From positions 28,111-92,110 of the forward strand of contig CAMUPF010000005.1 in assembly GCA_947090755.1 (NCBI GenBank): DNA of 64,000 nt, read 5' to 3'. The DNA is from an uncultured Candidatus Melainabacteria bacterium (GTDB lineage Bacteria; Cyanobacteriota; Vampirovibrionia; Gastranaerophilales; Gastranaerophilaceae). Under the pieces are notes generated by a model. It saw only the letters and a program-made list of their open reading frames with translations. It had not been told where the DNA came from and made no database searches. Below, piece by piece: positions 18,401 to 26,720 of the stretch. Within the stretch, counting starts at the first letter, position 1. Each line of letters begins with the position of its first letter. Made by a program: the position numbers and the translations under genes.

Positions 18401-19339
18401 GGCGTAACTTATGAAGAACAAATGAAATCCTTGAAGGGTGAAGTTAATTTCACCGTTAAAGACGGTCAATTCGGGCCGTTCGGCAAACTTGAAAATTTAA
18501 TCATTGCAGAAAACATACGTGAATCAGAGTTCTTCCAGACAACACTTGGCGGTGTTCTTGATTCCCTCACTAAAATTGATACAACTCACTTTGATACCTT
18601 GAAAGGTCACTTAACATTTGACAAAGGTATTGCGACAATGGACCCGATTACATCAATCGGCGACGCGTTGAGTTTGAAAATCTTCGGTGATATGGACTTG
18701 CTTGCAAACAGTGTTGATATGAAAGTTCGTGCGCGTTTGACTTCAACTATCGCAAACCTTCTGGGACCGCTCAACGCAATTAACCCTATTAACCTGATGA
18801 ATCAGGCAGGTGGCATGAATGTATTTACAGCAAAAGCTTTCTCACTTTTCTGTGAGGCTGTTTCGCAGGAGGAAATGGATTCGATTCCGGCGTTTGAGAA
18901 TGGTTATATTGATTTCAATTCAACAAAATTCCAAATCGTTGTTCGCGGAGATTTGGCTAAACCGCTCACACTTGTTAAATCCTTCAAGTGGCTTGCGTTA
19001 GCGTCCGATGTTGAAAAAGCAAACGAATTCGTAAATACTCTTCCGACCGGCAAGGATGGCGCGAACTATATTCTTGACGCCAAAAGTCTTGAACAGGCAA
19101 AAGAAAATGCTAAAAAAGAGGCCCAAAAAGCTGTCGAAGCAAAGAAAGAAGAATTAAAACAACAGGCGAAAGACGCGGCAGAAGCTAAAAAACAGGAGGC
19201 TAAAGAAGCTGTTCAGAAAAAACTTGAAGAGAAAATTGATTCTGAAAAACAACAGAAAATTCGTAATTTCCTGAAAAATGCGAAAGAGGTTAAAGAACAG
19301 TTAGACGCAGCTACACAGGCTCCGGCAGTTGCTGAATAA
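15497..19339 (+). CDS. AsmA-like giant envelope protein
   Basis: A 1280-aa protein with an N-terminal membrane anchor (about 3-28, ILGITVGVLLIGLYLAFLFL). The next region (FDLNQFKPEIQKIAKEQ, then ITTPLLGVGVKADDISVKLP) is the AsmA N-terminal domain. A long series of beta-strand repeats follows, including TLKSGAIVTGQTDTDFALNR and LKGEVNFTVKDGQFGPFGKLENL, the AsmA C-terminal segment. Members of the AsmA/TamB/YhdP clan form bridges that carry phospholipid between the inner and outer membranes. The last 110 residues are an Ala/Lys/Glu-rich coiled coil (KKEAQKAVEAKKEELKQQ), which is unusual and lies after the normal AsmA end. Ribosome site AAGGAG. Lipid transport is the family role; its cargo here is inferred. 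Confidence 0.85.
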   Translation: MKLFFKILGITVGVLLIGLYLAFLFLLPKFDLNQFKPEIQKIAKEQAKLDINFENAKIITTPLLGVGVKADDISVKLPDGSVLFSADGVKGRIALPSLFLLTVKVSCAEVYSPFVNIEIVDDKAFKIVQVLDEILSAQETVLEEAEQTASTEAPAFNPAWIRIKVPCVKLTNYKVLINDLKSKHYLTLKGDELKLAYLNGKIFKFKTYAEFFSDEEKNITANLEINTFIPPAVQLDEEDDEAQRVEIPFINPVSMYRNYDLKSNVDVKIRLRERAKNLVSFGHVNIDGVTLKLSQLQLPESYFHLKTRGFWADIDTNLNLLKDQHIALLGKVNYSRRPKFDMNIKTNEIYFNDIIVLTKALLDSLHIQNDLNKVNMAGFVKANTHIKTNFKKLISNGEIDIKDGALTIKGVGNVISDLKALILLENNVMAIKDTSLNLAGAKVVADGKIDEKSVADINIKTERISIPTLFNAFAPDDVKRAFNFASGDFTLNLDIKGKLNNAVAKLGFDLNNLNLSDRARTFVVTNNKLNADFSCDKKDLVGAVNNTGLKIALPVNKSNIAVPEFEMNIAQKNVVIPENTIVLNNSSNIFFHGEITDYTKLSNIDLTADGKVLASDLINIIGKNLSPFFNMKGQPAVQVAVNGNAKKQTLNAEILADKDNYFTPVNIDLLRDKVTALRSTIDFKGDRIKIKDTGIFTKNIVVDDKGNEKPVYKEVLGVDGTIVGNNINLLKITMPETLKVSIQAFKNSIMDVKGHLFVFGEIASPRFRGGYEIKNLSIPDLMMTLESGSLAFKGRELGAKVRNLLVNGSDFEVDTTISLVPATVLNITGMDVKSNLVDADKLMKVSEAAMKFVPASPAPAANAAPADIPVALRNGHFSGRTLKSGAIVTGQTDTDFALNRNILVLNNLRTRVFDGAVRGDISMNLLTTLMQIKVSGSNLDVQKALLQAAAMDNMLYGTAEFDTDISLRGVTYEEQMKSLKGEVNFTVKDGQFGPFGKLENLIIAENIRESEFFQTTLGGVLDSLTKIDTTHFDTLKGHLTFDKGIATMDPITSIGDALSLKIFGDMDLLANSVDMKVRARLTSTIANLLGPLNAINPINLMNQAGGMNVFTAKAFSLFCEAVSQEEMDSIPAFENGYIDFNSTKFQIVVRGDLAKPLTLVKSFKWLALASDVEKANEFVNTLPTGKDGANYILDAKSLEQAKENAKKEAQKAVEAKKEELKQQAKDAAEAKKQEAKEAVQKKLEEKIDSEKQQKIRNFLKNAKEVKEQLDAATQAPAVAE

Positions 19340-19429
19340 TTTTGTAAAGATTAGTTAATATACTAGCAAAAAAATCTTGTTACGGTTTTTACTTTTTGAG
19401 AGAATAGTGAAAACAGGAAATTTGAAAAA

Positions 19430-21673
19430 GTGTTAGTAAGTAATTATAATTTACGTCCTAAACAAAATCAGCGAATGCCGCTTGTCGAGAGAAAGCGACA
19501 CAAGGGAGAATTTTCTCAAAGAGATGAGTTTTTAGCTAATAATTTTAATAATAAAATAAACACAGAGGGACCTTCAAAAATAAATTCACAGGATTTATCA
19601 TTTGGGGTCTCTCTTTTATCAGTAAAAGTAGATAAGATTAAGCCTGTAAAAGCAAAGGATATAATCGATTTTTATAAAAATTCTCCGCTGGGCGAAATGC
19701 CGCAAAAATTATATGAAAGTTTGAGTAAATCTGATTCTGCGAAGAATTTTATGCGGGTCGGTACCGATGGAAACATAACGTTCCATAAAAAATCCATTTT
19801 GCGTTTAATCTGGGATGGCGCGACTTATCCGTTTGTTCAATTGCCGCAGGATATTCTTAACGGAACGGTTGAACTTTTAGGAAAATTTAAGCCGCTTGAA
19901 AAATGGTCAAAAGATGTTCTTGCAACAGATTTCTTTAAAGGTATCCGCCGTCGTTCCAAAGAGGACGCGAAGGTTAACTCTTTCCGCGGACTGGCTGAAC
20001 TCAGACAAAAACTTTTGTCCGAAGGAAAATCTGAAGATGAAATTCGCAGAATCCTTTTTAGCAAAAGTACTAAAATGTTCGACCCTAAAACAGGTAACTA
20101 TGATACAAAACACGAACGTGCTCTAAACCGTCTTGTTACCGGTTTACCGCCTGCAATTTTTCTTGCAAACGACGCATATAACCTGTCACGTATGATGGAT
20201 GATAGCCCTGAACAGGCCGAAAAGGAACGTAAACAACGTTTCAAACAGGAAGCAAGCCGTATTTTTACAAGCGGTTATTTGACTCTTGTTACATTAGGGG
20301 CGCTTCAAAAATATATTAACAACTCACAGCTAGGCATTATGCTTATGACCGGTTCTACTGTTCTTGTGACAGAAATGTTCTCACGTTTAAGCAACGGTAA
20401 GCATATTACACGTTTGACACCGGAAGAAGCCAAAGCAATTAACGCTAAGAACGCGAAAAAAGACGGCACAGAACAAAAGCCCGCTGCAGAACCGAAAAAG
20501 CTTGCGTTCAAAGCAAACGATGTAAAAACTGATAAAGAAAAACAACAAAAACCTTTACTTTCTTTTGATACCTTATTAAAAGGTTCGCTTGCTATTATCG
20601 GAACCGGTTTGCTTATAAAAGAATCCCGTCGCGTTCCGAAAATAGATAACTTCTTTAAAACAGTTTCAAAACATTATGATGATATTTATAAAAAACTTAC
20701 CGTAAATACTGATTATACGGTTCCAAAAGAAAAATTTGATAAAGTTGTTGATGTTTTAAAGCAAAATGGCTTTGATGAACTTGCAGCACAATACGAAAAA
20801 GCCGGAAAAAGCGCACTCGGTAAGAATGATAACTTAATTCACCTTGGTGAAAAAGATAAGAAAATTAAGCCGTTTGTGAATTTCGTCATTGCTCCGTTCA
20901 AATTTGCAAAGAATATTATAACAATGCCTTATCGCTTGACCCAAAAACTTATCGGTGCAATGATGCCGCGTGTTAAAAAAGAAGAAAAACTTCCGGAAGA
21001 TATAAAATCTCTTGCAATGAGTATTGATAAGATTATGGATAAGGCGTTGAAAAAGAACCTTTCACCTGAAAAATTCCATGATTTTGTAAGTGATAATATT
21101 TTGAAAGGTTTTAACTCTGACAGTATGTCAAATGTTTCAAACGCGGAACTTTCAAATCTTGCAAAAACTGCCGCAACTGCCGCTACAATCTGGTTCTTGA
21201 TGACAGATAACTATAACATGGTAATGTTGAAATCCAACGGTGAAGATAAAGAAGGCGCAAATACCAAGTTTAAAGAACGTTTTGTTCAGGAAGGTTCAAG
21301 GCTCTTCTATCAAACATTATTGATTGACCTGTTTAATTCAACATTCAGAAATCAGTATAACGCGTCATTGTTCGGTATGAGTTGGATTTCTTTAACCAAT
21401 ACAACAATGGGTGAATGGCTGACAAGAAAATCCGTCGGTGTCGCAGTTAAGCCTCATACACGTGATGAACTTCTTGCCCTTGAAAAAGAGAAAAATGAAG
21501 CGAAAGGCTTCTTGAAAGGTTACTACAACTTCATGACACGTCTGACCGGTAAACGTTCTATTGAATCATATAATGTCAAAAAAGACGCAGCAAAACCTGA
21601 GGTTAAACCTGAAATTAAAGAATCAAACCTTACGACCGCCGATTATATGGCAATGATTAAAGCTTCAAAATAG
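19430..21673 (+). CDS. Unknown 747-aa protein with several hydrophobic segments
   Basis: I do not recognise a family with a known function. It starts with GTG. The first 65 residues are polar and probably disordered, ending in DLSFGVSLLS. The body has hydrophobic stretches that could be membrane-associated: about 230-250 (GLPPAIFLANDAY), 277-312 (LTLVTLGALQKYI and LGIMLMTGSTVLV) and 380-395 (SLAIIGTGLLI). Further ones lie near 580 (TAATAATIWFLMTD) and 620-650 (LFYQTLLIDLFNS and LFGMSWISLTN). Some segments look like a duplicated unit (RFKQEASRIFTSGYLTLVTL versus RFVQEGSRLFYQTLLIDLF). That is evidence for an internal repeat of about 350 residues. It stands alone between AsmA and manC with its own terminator. 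Confidence 0.55.
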   Translation: MLVSNYNLRPKQNQRMPLVERKRHKGEFSQRDEFLANNFNNKINTEGPSKINSQDLSFGVSLLSVKVDKIKPVKAKDIIDFYKNSPLGEMPQKLYESLSKSDSAKNFMRVGTDGNITFHKKSILRLIWDGATYPFVQLPQDILNGTVELLGKFKPLEKWSKDVLATDFFKGIRRRSKEDAKVNSFRGLAELRQKLLSEGKSEDEIRRILFSKSTKMFDPKTGNYDTKHERALNRLVTGLPPAIFLANDAYNLSRMMDDSPEQAEKERKQRFKQEASRIFTSGYLTLVTLGALQKYINNSQLGIMLMTGSTVLVTEMFSRLSNGKHITRLTPEEAKAINAKNAKKDGTEQKPAAEPKKLAFKANDVKTDKEKQQKPLLSFDTLLKGSLAIIGTGLLIKESRRVPKIDNFFKTVSKHYDDIYKKLTVNTDYTVPKEKFDKVVDVLKQNGFDELAAQYEKAGKSALGKNDNLIHLGEKDKKIKPFVNFVIAPFKFAKNIITMPYRLTQKLIGAMMPRVKKEEKLPEDIKSLAMSIDKIMDKALKKNLSPEKFHDFVSDNILKGFNSDSMSNVSNAELSNLAKTAATAATIWFLMTDNYNMVMLKSNGEDKEGANTKFKERFVQEGSRLFYQTLLIDLFNSTFRNQYNASLFGMSWISLTNTTMGEWLTRKSVGVAVKPHTRDELLALEKEKNEAKGFLKGYYNFMTRLTGKRSIESYNVKKDAAKPEVKPEIKESNLTTADYMAMIKASK

Positions 21674-21687
21674 GATATGGATATGAG

Positions 21688-21713
21688 AAAGCCCCGTGAT
21701 TCGGGGCTTTTTT
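21688..21713. terminator. Bidirectional intrinsic terminator
   Basis: AAAGCCCCG, loop TGATT, CGGGGCTTTTTT, between two convergent genes (the 747-aa protein and manC). Confidence 0.9.
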
Positions 21714-21715
21714 AG

Positions 21716-23065
21716 TTAAACTCTGTTGTACATATCCTGATATCTTATAATGTCGGATTCTAAAAGGATTTCTCCTTTTTGAACCTCTATGATTTTCAGG
21801 TCTGTTTCGTAAGGGTTTTGAAGCGAGTGGATGGCTTTTACCGGAATATCAATACTGTTACCGGCTTGAAGCGTATGGGTTACATCGTCTAGTATAACGC
21901 AGGCGGTTCCTTCCAGTACAACCCAGTGTTCTGAACGATGGTTGTGCGATTGGATTGAAAGTTTTTGGCCCGGATGTACGCAAATCATCTTTGTCTGGTA
22001 TCCGTCGCCTCTGTTAAGGCAGGTATAATAACCCCAAGGACGGAAAACAGTTTTGTGAAGTTCAACCGTTTCGCTTTCTTTTTCTTTCAGCCTGTCATAA
22101 AGAACTTTTACATCCTGTGCACGGTCTTTGCGGCACGCCATTATTGCGTCTTCGGTTTCTACAAGGATAATATTTTCTAACCCTGAAACCGCGATTAATT
22201 CTTTAGAACTGTATATAAACGAGTTTTTTACATCATTTGTGACGACGTTTCCTGTCAGAACATTGCCGTTGGAATCTTTAGGGTTTACTCTGTATAAAGA
22301 GTGCCATGAACCGACATCCACCCAGTCTGATTTTAATTCTACCAGTGCGATATTGTTTGATTTTTCAAGTACTGCATAGTCAAATGAGATTTCCGGAAGT
22401 TTTTCGTAGTCGCTGCAGTTCTCAAATACATTTTGGGCGTGTTTTTCAAATTCGTTTTTGAATGTTGAAAGTTTTGCCATAAAAATTCCGCTGTTCCAGA
22501 AGTAGTCTTTATTAGCGGCAAATTTTTCTGCAAGTGATTGTTCCGGCTTTTCAATAAATTTATTAACCTTGAATCCGTTATCGAGTTTTTCGCCTGCTTG
22601 AATATATCCGTAACCGGTTTCCGCATAAGTTGGTTTTACGCCGAAGGTTACAAGCCAGCCGTCGTTAGCTAGGTTTATTCCTGCTCTTATACTTTGTGTG
22701 AAAGTTTCTGTGTCTTTAATCAGGTGGTCGCAAGGAACTATTAAGATAATTTCGTCTTCACCGGAGTTTTTTTCAAGTTCTTTTAATGATGTAGCGATAG
22801 CCGGAGCGGTATTTTTAGCAACCGGTTCTGAGATTACAGTGCTTTCCGGTGCAATATCGCGTAATTGAAGTTTTACATCTCCGGCCTGTTCGGAGTTGGT
22901 AATTGCTATAATTTCCTCTGCGTCAACGAGTGTAAGCAATCTTTTAACAGTAGATTGCAAAAGGCTAAGGTCGCCTTCTATTTTCAATAACTGTTTAGGA
23001 TACTGCTTACGTGATAAAGGCCAAAGTCTGCTTCCGGAACCGCCTGCGAGTATAATTGCTTTCAT
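21716..23065 (-). CDS. manC: Mannose-1-phosphate guanylyltransferase / mannose-6-phosphate isomerase (type II PMI)
   Basis: A 449-aa two-domain enzyme that makes GDP-mannose from mannose-1-P and GTP, and may interconvert fructose-6-P and mannose-6-P. The N-terminal nucleotidyltransferase has AGGSGSRLWPLSRKQYPKQ (residues about 7-25) and the sugar-binding FIEKPEQSLAEKF. The C-terminal cupin (about 335-449) has FRPWGYY, HPGQKLSIQSHNHRSEHW with its metal-binding histidines, and the family end RYQDMYNR. It supplies GDP-mannose for LPS or surface glycans. It is slightly shorter than Pseudomonas AlgA. Single gene, convergent with the 747-aa protein. Isomerase activity is inferred from the cupin, not proven. 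Confidence 0.92.
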   Translation of the reverse strand: MKAIILAGGSGSRLWPLSRKQYPKQLLKIEGDLSLLQSTVKRLLTLVDAEEIIAITNSEQAGDVKLQLRDIAPESTVISEPVAKNTAPAIATSLKELEKNSGEDEIILIVPCDHLIKDTETFTQSIRAGINLANDGWLVTFGVKPTYAETGYGYIQAGEKLDNGFKVNKFIEKPEQSLAEKFAANKDYFWNSGIFMAKLSTFKNEFEKHAQNVFENCSDYEKLPEISFDYAVLEKSNNIALVELKSDWVDVGSWHSLYRVNPKDSNGNVLTGNVVTNDVKNSFIYSSKELIAVSGLENIILVETEDAIMACRKDRAQDVKVLYDRLKEKESETVELHKTVFRPWGYYTCLNRGDGYQTKMICVHPGQKLSIQSHNHRSEHWVVLEGTACVILDDVTHTLQAGNSIDIPVKAIHSLQNPYETDLKIIEVQKGEILLESDIIRYQDMYNRV

Positions 23066-23154
23066 TAAAAAACTCTCCTTGAAAACTGATAAAACTATTT
23101 TACAATAAACAGGGATTCAGTGGCTTTATTTTAAATTTTATTTACATAACGACC

Positions 23155-23183
23155 TTGACTAATTCCAAAACATGCTACATAAT
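23155..23183 (+). promoter_or_regulatory. Pilin-family promoter, copy 2
   Basis: TTGACT (23155-23160), a 17-base spacer with AAAACATGCTA at its end, and CATAAT (23178-23183). Confidence 0.8.
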
Positions 23184-23208
23184 AATTTTATAAAGAAAGG
23201 ATGAGATT

Positions 23209-24376
23209 ATGAAAAAACTTAATGTATTAACTTATGCAGGGGGGGGGGGGGCCGGCTGAGCCGGTTCTATCTTTGGCCCCGAGCGACTGGACGACGCAGA
23301 ATGTGAGAAAAACTGAGCAGGCTCTATATTGTCATGCTGAACTTGTTTCAGCATCTGTCCAATGTAACCGTAAGAGCGTAACGCCGGACAGATCTCGAAA
23401 TAAATTCGGGATGACGGTTATGGGATTTACGATGGCGGAAATATTGTTGTCGTTGACAATCATCGGCGTAGTCGCGGCGATAACGCTTCCTTCGCTGACC
23501 GGCAACATTAACGAGCGCACATGGAATACCCAGCGCAAGGCGCTTTACGCTCGTATGAGTCAGGCAATTGCGCTAATGCCTGCTTTGAATGGTTACGGAA
23601 CATTAACCGGAACATTCGGCGAGAGCGGTTCTCAGTCTGTAACCGAGGATACCGCCGCGGAAACTTTTATTACGGATGGCCTTGCAAAAGTCCTCAAAAT
23701 TAACAACATTTGTGACAGCGACCATCTGGCAGATTGCGGGCTTGCCTCTAATATCACGACTTTAGCCGGAAACAGTATGTCAATGCCGAATACTTTTGGG
23801 ACATTAAATAAGTATTTTACTTATGCTGTAGGTTCTAGTCCGTCATATTCCTATAGTGCTCTTGATACAAAAGCAGCAGCTTTTGAAACGTCAAATGGTG
23901 AATCAATTTTAGTATTTTACAATCCTAATTGTATCATGTCGCTAAATCAGGAGAGCGGTTCGGATGATGATTGGCTTACCCAGCCTTATATTTGTGCAAA
24001 TTTTTTATATGACTTGAACGGCAATAAAGGGCCTAATACAGTTGGTAAGGATATTGGAGTTATAAGTGCGATGTATCCGTCAGACACGGTTGTTGTTGCG
24101 CCAAATCCGCTATTAAGAAATGCTGATGATGTTTTTGAACACCGTGATGCGCCTGCTGCTTGTACAAGTTTTGATTCTGAATCGCGCATGCCTAATATAG
24201 AAGAATTAATCTCTCTGTTTATCAATCAATATTTATTTGATTTGAAATCAAATCCGGGCGTGTGGTCGTCAACCCTTGCCTCTGCTGATAAAGCTTATGC
24301 TGTCGGCATAGGAAGCGGAAGAAAAATTCGTTATTTACGCTCCAGCAAATTGAATGTTCGTTGTATTAAACGTTAA
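23209..24376 (+). CDS. Phase-variable prepilin-like protein, copy 2 (OFF, 13 G)
   Basis: ATG 23209 follows GAAAGGATG and reads MKKLNVLTYAGGGG before 13 Gs shift it to a TGA at 23257-23259 (16 aa). With 12 Gs the product is 388 aa. Its leader would be 72 aa, including a translated intergenic repeat (CHAELVSASV), then [20 protein letters not shown]. The middle holds the same Cys pairs and [16 protein letters not shown] as its paralogues. The C-terminus ends VWSSTLASADKAY to VRCIKR, strongly different from the other copies. An in-frame ATG at 23234, immediately before the tract (ATGCAG then the Gs), could rescue weak expression in the 13-G state. It lacks a visible ribosome site. Function as pilus subunit or adhesin is inferred. 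Confidence 0.8.
23239..23251 (+). repeat. Poly-G tract, 13 bases (pilin copy 2)
   Basis: Thirteen uninterrupted Gs in the leader. One G fewer restores the frame with the pilin body. The palindrome CCGGCTGAGCCGG begins right after the run. Confidence 0.9.
23330..23417. repeat. Palindromic intergenic-type repeat inside the pilin 2 leader (family B)
   Basis: It begins TGTCATGCTGAACTTGTT and ends AATTCGGGATGACGG. Each end is itself a hairpin (GCTGAA/TTCAGC and CCCGAA/TTCGGG type) and the outermost bases GTCAT/ATGAC pair. A second copy lies in non-coding DNA at 56411-56498. Here it is translated in frame when the gene is ON. Confidence 0.85.
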
Positions 24377-24384
24377 AATGTAAT

Positions 24385-24412
24385 GCCCTGCGCTTCAATG
24401 TGCAGGGCTTGT
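24385..24412 (+). terminator. Weak terminator hairpin after pilin 2
   Basis: GCCCTGC (24385-24391) and GCAGGGC (24402-24408) flank a 10-base loop. Only TTGTTAAG follows, so the T-tail is poor. Confidence 0.5.
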
Positions 24413-24465
24413 TAAGAATTGTTTAACAATTTGCTACGGCAAGGGCTTTAGTATATTATTAAAGT

Positions 24466-26061
24466 ATGGACATGGGGAAAAATATCGTAGTTGTAGATGA
24501 TGATGTCATTGTTACCTCCGCGCTTAAAACGCTGTTTAAAGTCGAAGGTATCAAAAACTTCGTCACGTTTAATAATCCGATTGAGGCTTTGGAATATCTC
24601 AAAACTAACCGGCCTTGTATTATTATTTCTGACTTTATGATGCCGCAGATGAACGGTTTGGAATTTCTCACAGGAGCGAAAAAACTTTATCCCGATGTTA
24701 GTATGATTTTGCTTACAGGATATGCAGATAAAGAAAACGCAATCCGTGCGATTAATGAAGTCGGGCTTTACAGATATATTGAAAAACCGTGGGATAATGA
24801 TGATCTTCTTATCAATATTAAAAACGGTATTGAGAGAAGTTATCTTGTTGAAAAACTAAACGAAAAAGTCGCGGAACTTGAAGTCGCAAACAAAAAGTTG
24901 GAAGATTATTCAAATAACCTTGAAAAACTTGTCGAAGAGCGTACAAAATCCTTAGCAGTTGCGAATATGAAGCTTTCCGGTATTATAGAAAACTGCGCGG
25001 ACGGTATTATATTGCTTGATAACGATGGCGTAATACAGGAGGTTAATCCTGCCTGTGAAAACCTTATCGGTTATTCTGCAGCAGGTGTAACAGGTAAGAA
25101 TTTTTCTTCTTTTGTCGAATTTGAAACCCTCGCCGCAAGACAGCGTTATTCCGATGAAAAAGGCTTTTTGCCGGCGTTGAAGTCTGATAATTCTGAGGTT
25201 TTGATAAAAGATTTATATGTGGTAAATGCCCTTTCAAAAGACAGAACTCCTGTTGAAATTAATTTTGCGCTCTGTTCGCTTGACGGTGAAGAACGCAGAT
25301 ATGTGGGGGTTATTAGAGATGTCCATGTTCAAAAAGAAACCGAAAAACTCCGCGATGATTTTATTGCGACACTTACCCACGATTTGAGAACCCCGCTTCT
25401 GGCAGCGATTCAAACTCTTAGATTTTTCCTTGAAGGTGCTATGGGCGTTCTTAGCGACCAGCAAAAACTTTTACTTTCTACAATGCTCCAGAGTAACGAG
25501 GACTTACTCGGCCTTGTAAACGCGCTTTTAGAGGTCTACAGATTTGAAAGCGGCAAACTTGCGTTGTGTAAAACCAATTTCCCTGTGAAAAATCTTATTA
25601 ATCAGTGTTATGAAGAAATTAAGCCGCTTGCTGATGCGAAGGATTTAGCGTTAGAACTTGAGTTTGAAACCGAAGAAAATCCGTATATTTATGCGGATAG
25701 AGGTGAATTGAAACGAGTAATTACCAACCTTTGCGGTAATGCTGTTAATTATACAAACAAAGGCGGTGAAATTAAAATTATTCTTAAGCAAAAAGACGAC
25801 GATGTGATTTTCTCTGTTATTGACAACGGTAACGGTATTCCAAAAGAAGATATTCCGCATTTGTTTAAGCGCTTTTCACAGGGTACAAGTAAAAAACGTT
25901 CAACAGGAACCGGTTTGGGCCTGTATCTTTCAAGGCAAATTATAGAGGCTCATAACGGTAAAATCTGGGTTGAAAGTAAAATTAATAAGGGCAGTGAGTT
26001 TTCGTTTCTGCTAACAGATGTAGTCACGACTGAAAAAGAAAGACAGGAAATAAATGGCTAA
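24466..26061 (+). CDS. REC-PAS-histidine kinase hybrid sensor
   Basis: A 531-aa cytoplasmic signalling protein without membrane segments. An N-terminal receiver domain (about 5-120) has the acidic pocket DDD and phospho-acceptor Asp56 in IIISDFMMPQMNG, with Lys in YIEKPW. A coiled coil follows (about 130-165), then a PAS domain (about 168-285, NCADGIILLDNDGVIQEVNP). The HisKA domain carries His305 in ATLTHDLRTPL. The HATPase domain (about 400-520) has N, G1 and G2 boxes (NLCGNAVNYT, DNGNGIP, GTGLGLYLS). The next gene, overlapping by 8 bases, is a NarL-type regulator, its probable partner. A second ATG at 24472 is an equally good start. The signal sensed is unknown. Confidence 0.9.
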   Translation: MDMGKNIVVVDDDVIVTSALKTLFKVEGIKNFVTFNNPIEALEYLKTNRPCIIISDFMMPQMNGLEFLTGAKKLYPDVSMILLTGYADKENAIRAINEVGLYRYIEKPWDNDDLLINIKNGIERSYLVEKLNEKVAELEVANKKLEDYSNNLEKLVEERTKSLAVANMKLSGIIENCADGIILLDNDGVIQEVNPACENLIGYSAAGVTGKNFSSFVEFETLAARQRYSDEKGFLPALKSDNSEVLIKDLYVVNALSKDRTPVEINFALCSLDGEERRYVGVIRDVHVQKETEKLRDDFIATLTHDLRTPLLAAIQTLRFFLEGAMGVLSDQQKLLLSTMLQSNEDLLGLVNALLEVYRFESGKLALCKTNFPVKNLINQCYEEIKPLADAKDLALELEFETEENPYIYADRGELKRVITNLCGNAVNYTNKGGEIKIILKQKDDDVIFSVIDNGNGIPKEDIPHLFKRFSQGTSKKRSTGTGLGLYLSRQIIEAHNGKIWVESKINKGSEFSFLLTDVVTTEKERQEING

Positions 26062-26719
26062 GGTTTTAATCGTAGAAGATCATGATATGACGAGATTGGG
26101 GTTGTCGGTTATACTGGGCAACTGTCCGGATATTGAGGTTGCAGGCATGGCCGCTGACGGGCAGGATGGCGTCGAGAAGGCGTTAGAAATTAACCCTGAT
26201 ATTGTTGTTATGGATATCGGGCTTCCGACTATCGACGGAATTGATGCTACCCGCAAAATTAAAGGGGTTAATCCCAACATTAAAGTTTTGATGTACACTT
26301 CACGTGAAGATGAAGACGACATAATAGACTCTTTTCAGGCCGGTGCTGACGGTTATATTACAAAAGGTTCATCAAGCGAACAAACGATAAACGCGGTTCT
26401 GGCGGTAAGTCAGGGTGTTGCATGGCTTGATCCGGCAATAGCAAAGGTCGTTCTTTCAAATATCAAAAAAACAACTATTATCCCTGAAAAGAAAGGCGAA
26501 ATTGACTACAAGCGCGGCAAAAACCTTTACGGACTTACAGAACGTGAAATGGAAGTTCTTTCACTAATTGTTGACGGGTATTCTAACCCGCAGATTTCTG
26601 AAAATCTTGTTATTTCTCTTTCAACTACCAAAACCCACGTGCATAGTATTTTGCAAAAACTTTACGTGAAAAGCCGTTCTAAGGCAATAAGTATGGCAAT
26701 GCAAGAAGGTCTGGTATAA
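26054..26719 (+). CDS. NarL/FixJ-type response regulator with LuxR HTH
   Basis: A 221-aa DNA-binding regulator. The receiver (1-120) has acidic residues E8/D9, phospho-acceptor Asp54 in IVVMDIGLPTIDGIDA, Thr/Ser switch in VLMYTSRED and Lys in GYITKG. The C-terminal LuxR-type HTH (about 155-221) reads LTEREMEVLSLIVDGYSN, then ISLSTTKTHVHSILQKL. It overlaps the sensor kinase by 8 bases, so the two are translated together and probably form a two-component pair. A gene for an exported protein follows one base later. Targets are unknown. Confidence 0.92.
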   Translation: MAKVLIVEDHDMTRLGLSVILGNCPDIEVAGMAADGQDGVEKALEINPDIVVMDIGLPTIDGIDATRKIKGVNPNIKVLMYTSREDEDDIIDSFQAGADGYITKGSSSEQTINAVLAVSQGVAWLDPAIAKVVLSNIKKTTIIPEKKGEIDYKRGKNLYGLTEREMEVLSLIVDGYSNPQISENLVISLSTTKTHVHSILQKLYVKSRSKAISMAMQEGLV

Positions 26720-26720
26720 A

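Noticed and set aside
23330..23417. CHAELVSASV segment as a protein domain
   Set aside because: It is the translation of a palindromic intergenic repeat found again in non-coding DNA at 56411-56498.
24466..26719. Circadian (SasA/RpaA-like) system
   Set aside because: The kinase lacks a KaiB-like domain and the regulator has a LuxR, not OmpR-type, output domain; no kai genes are present.
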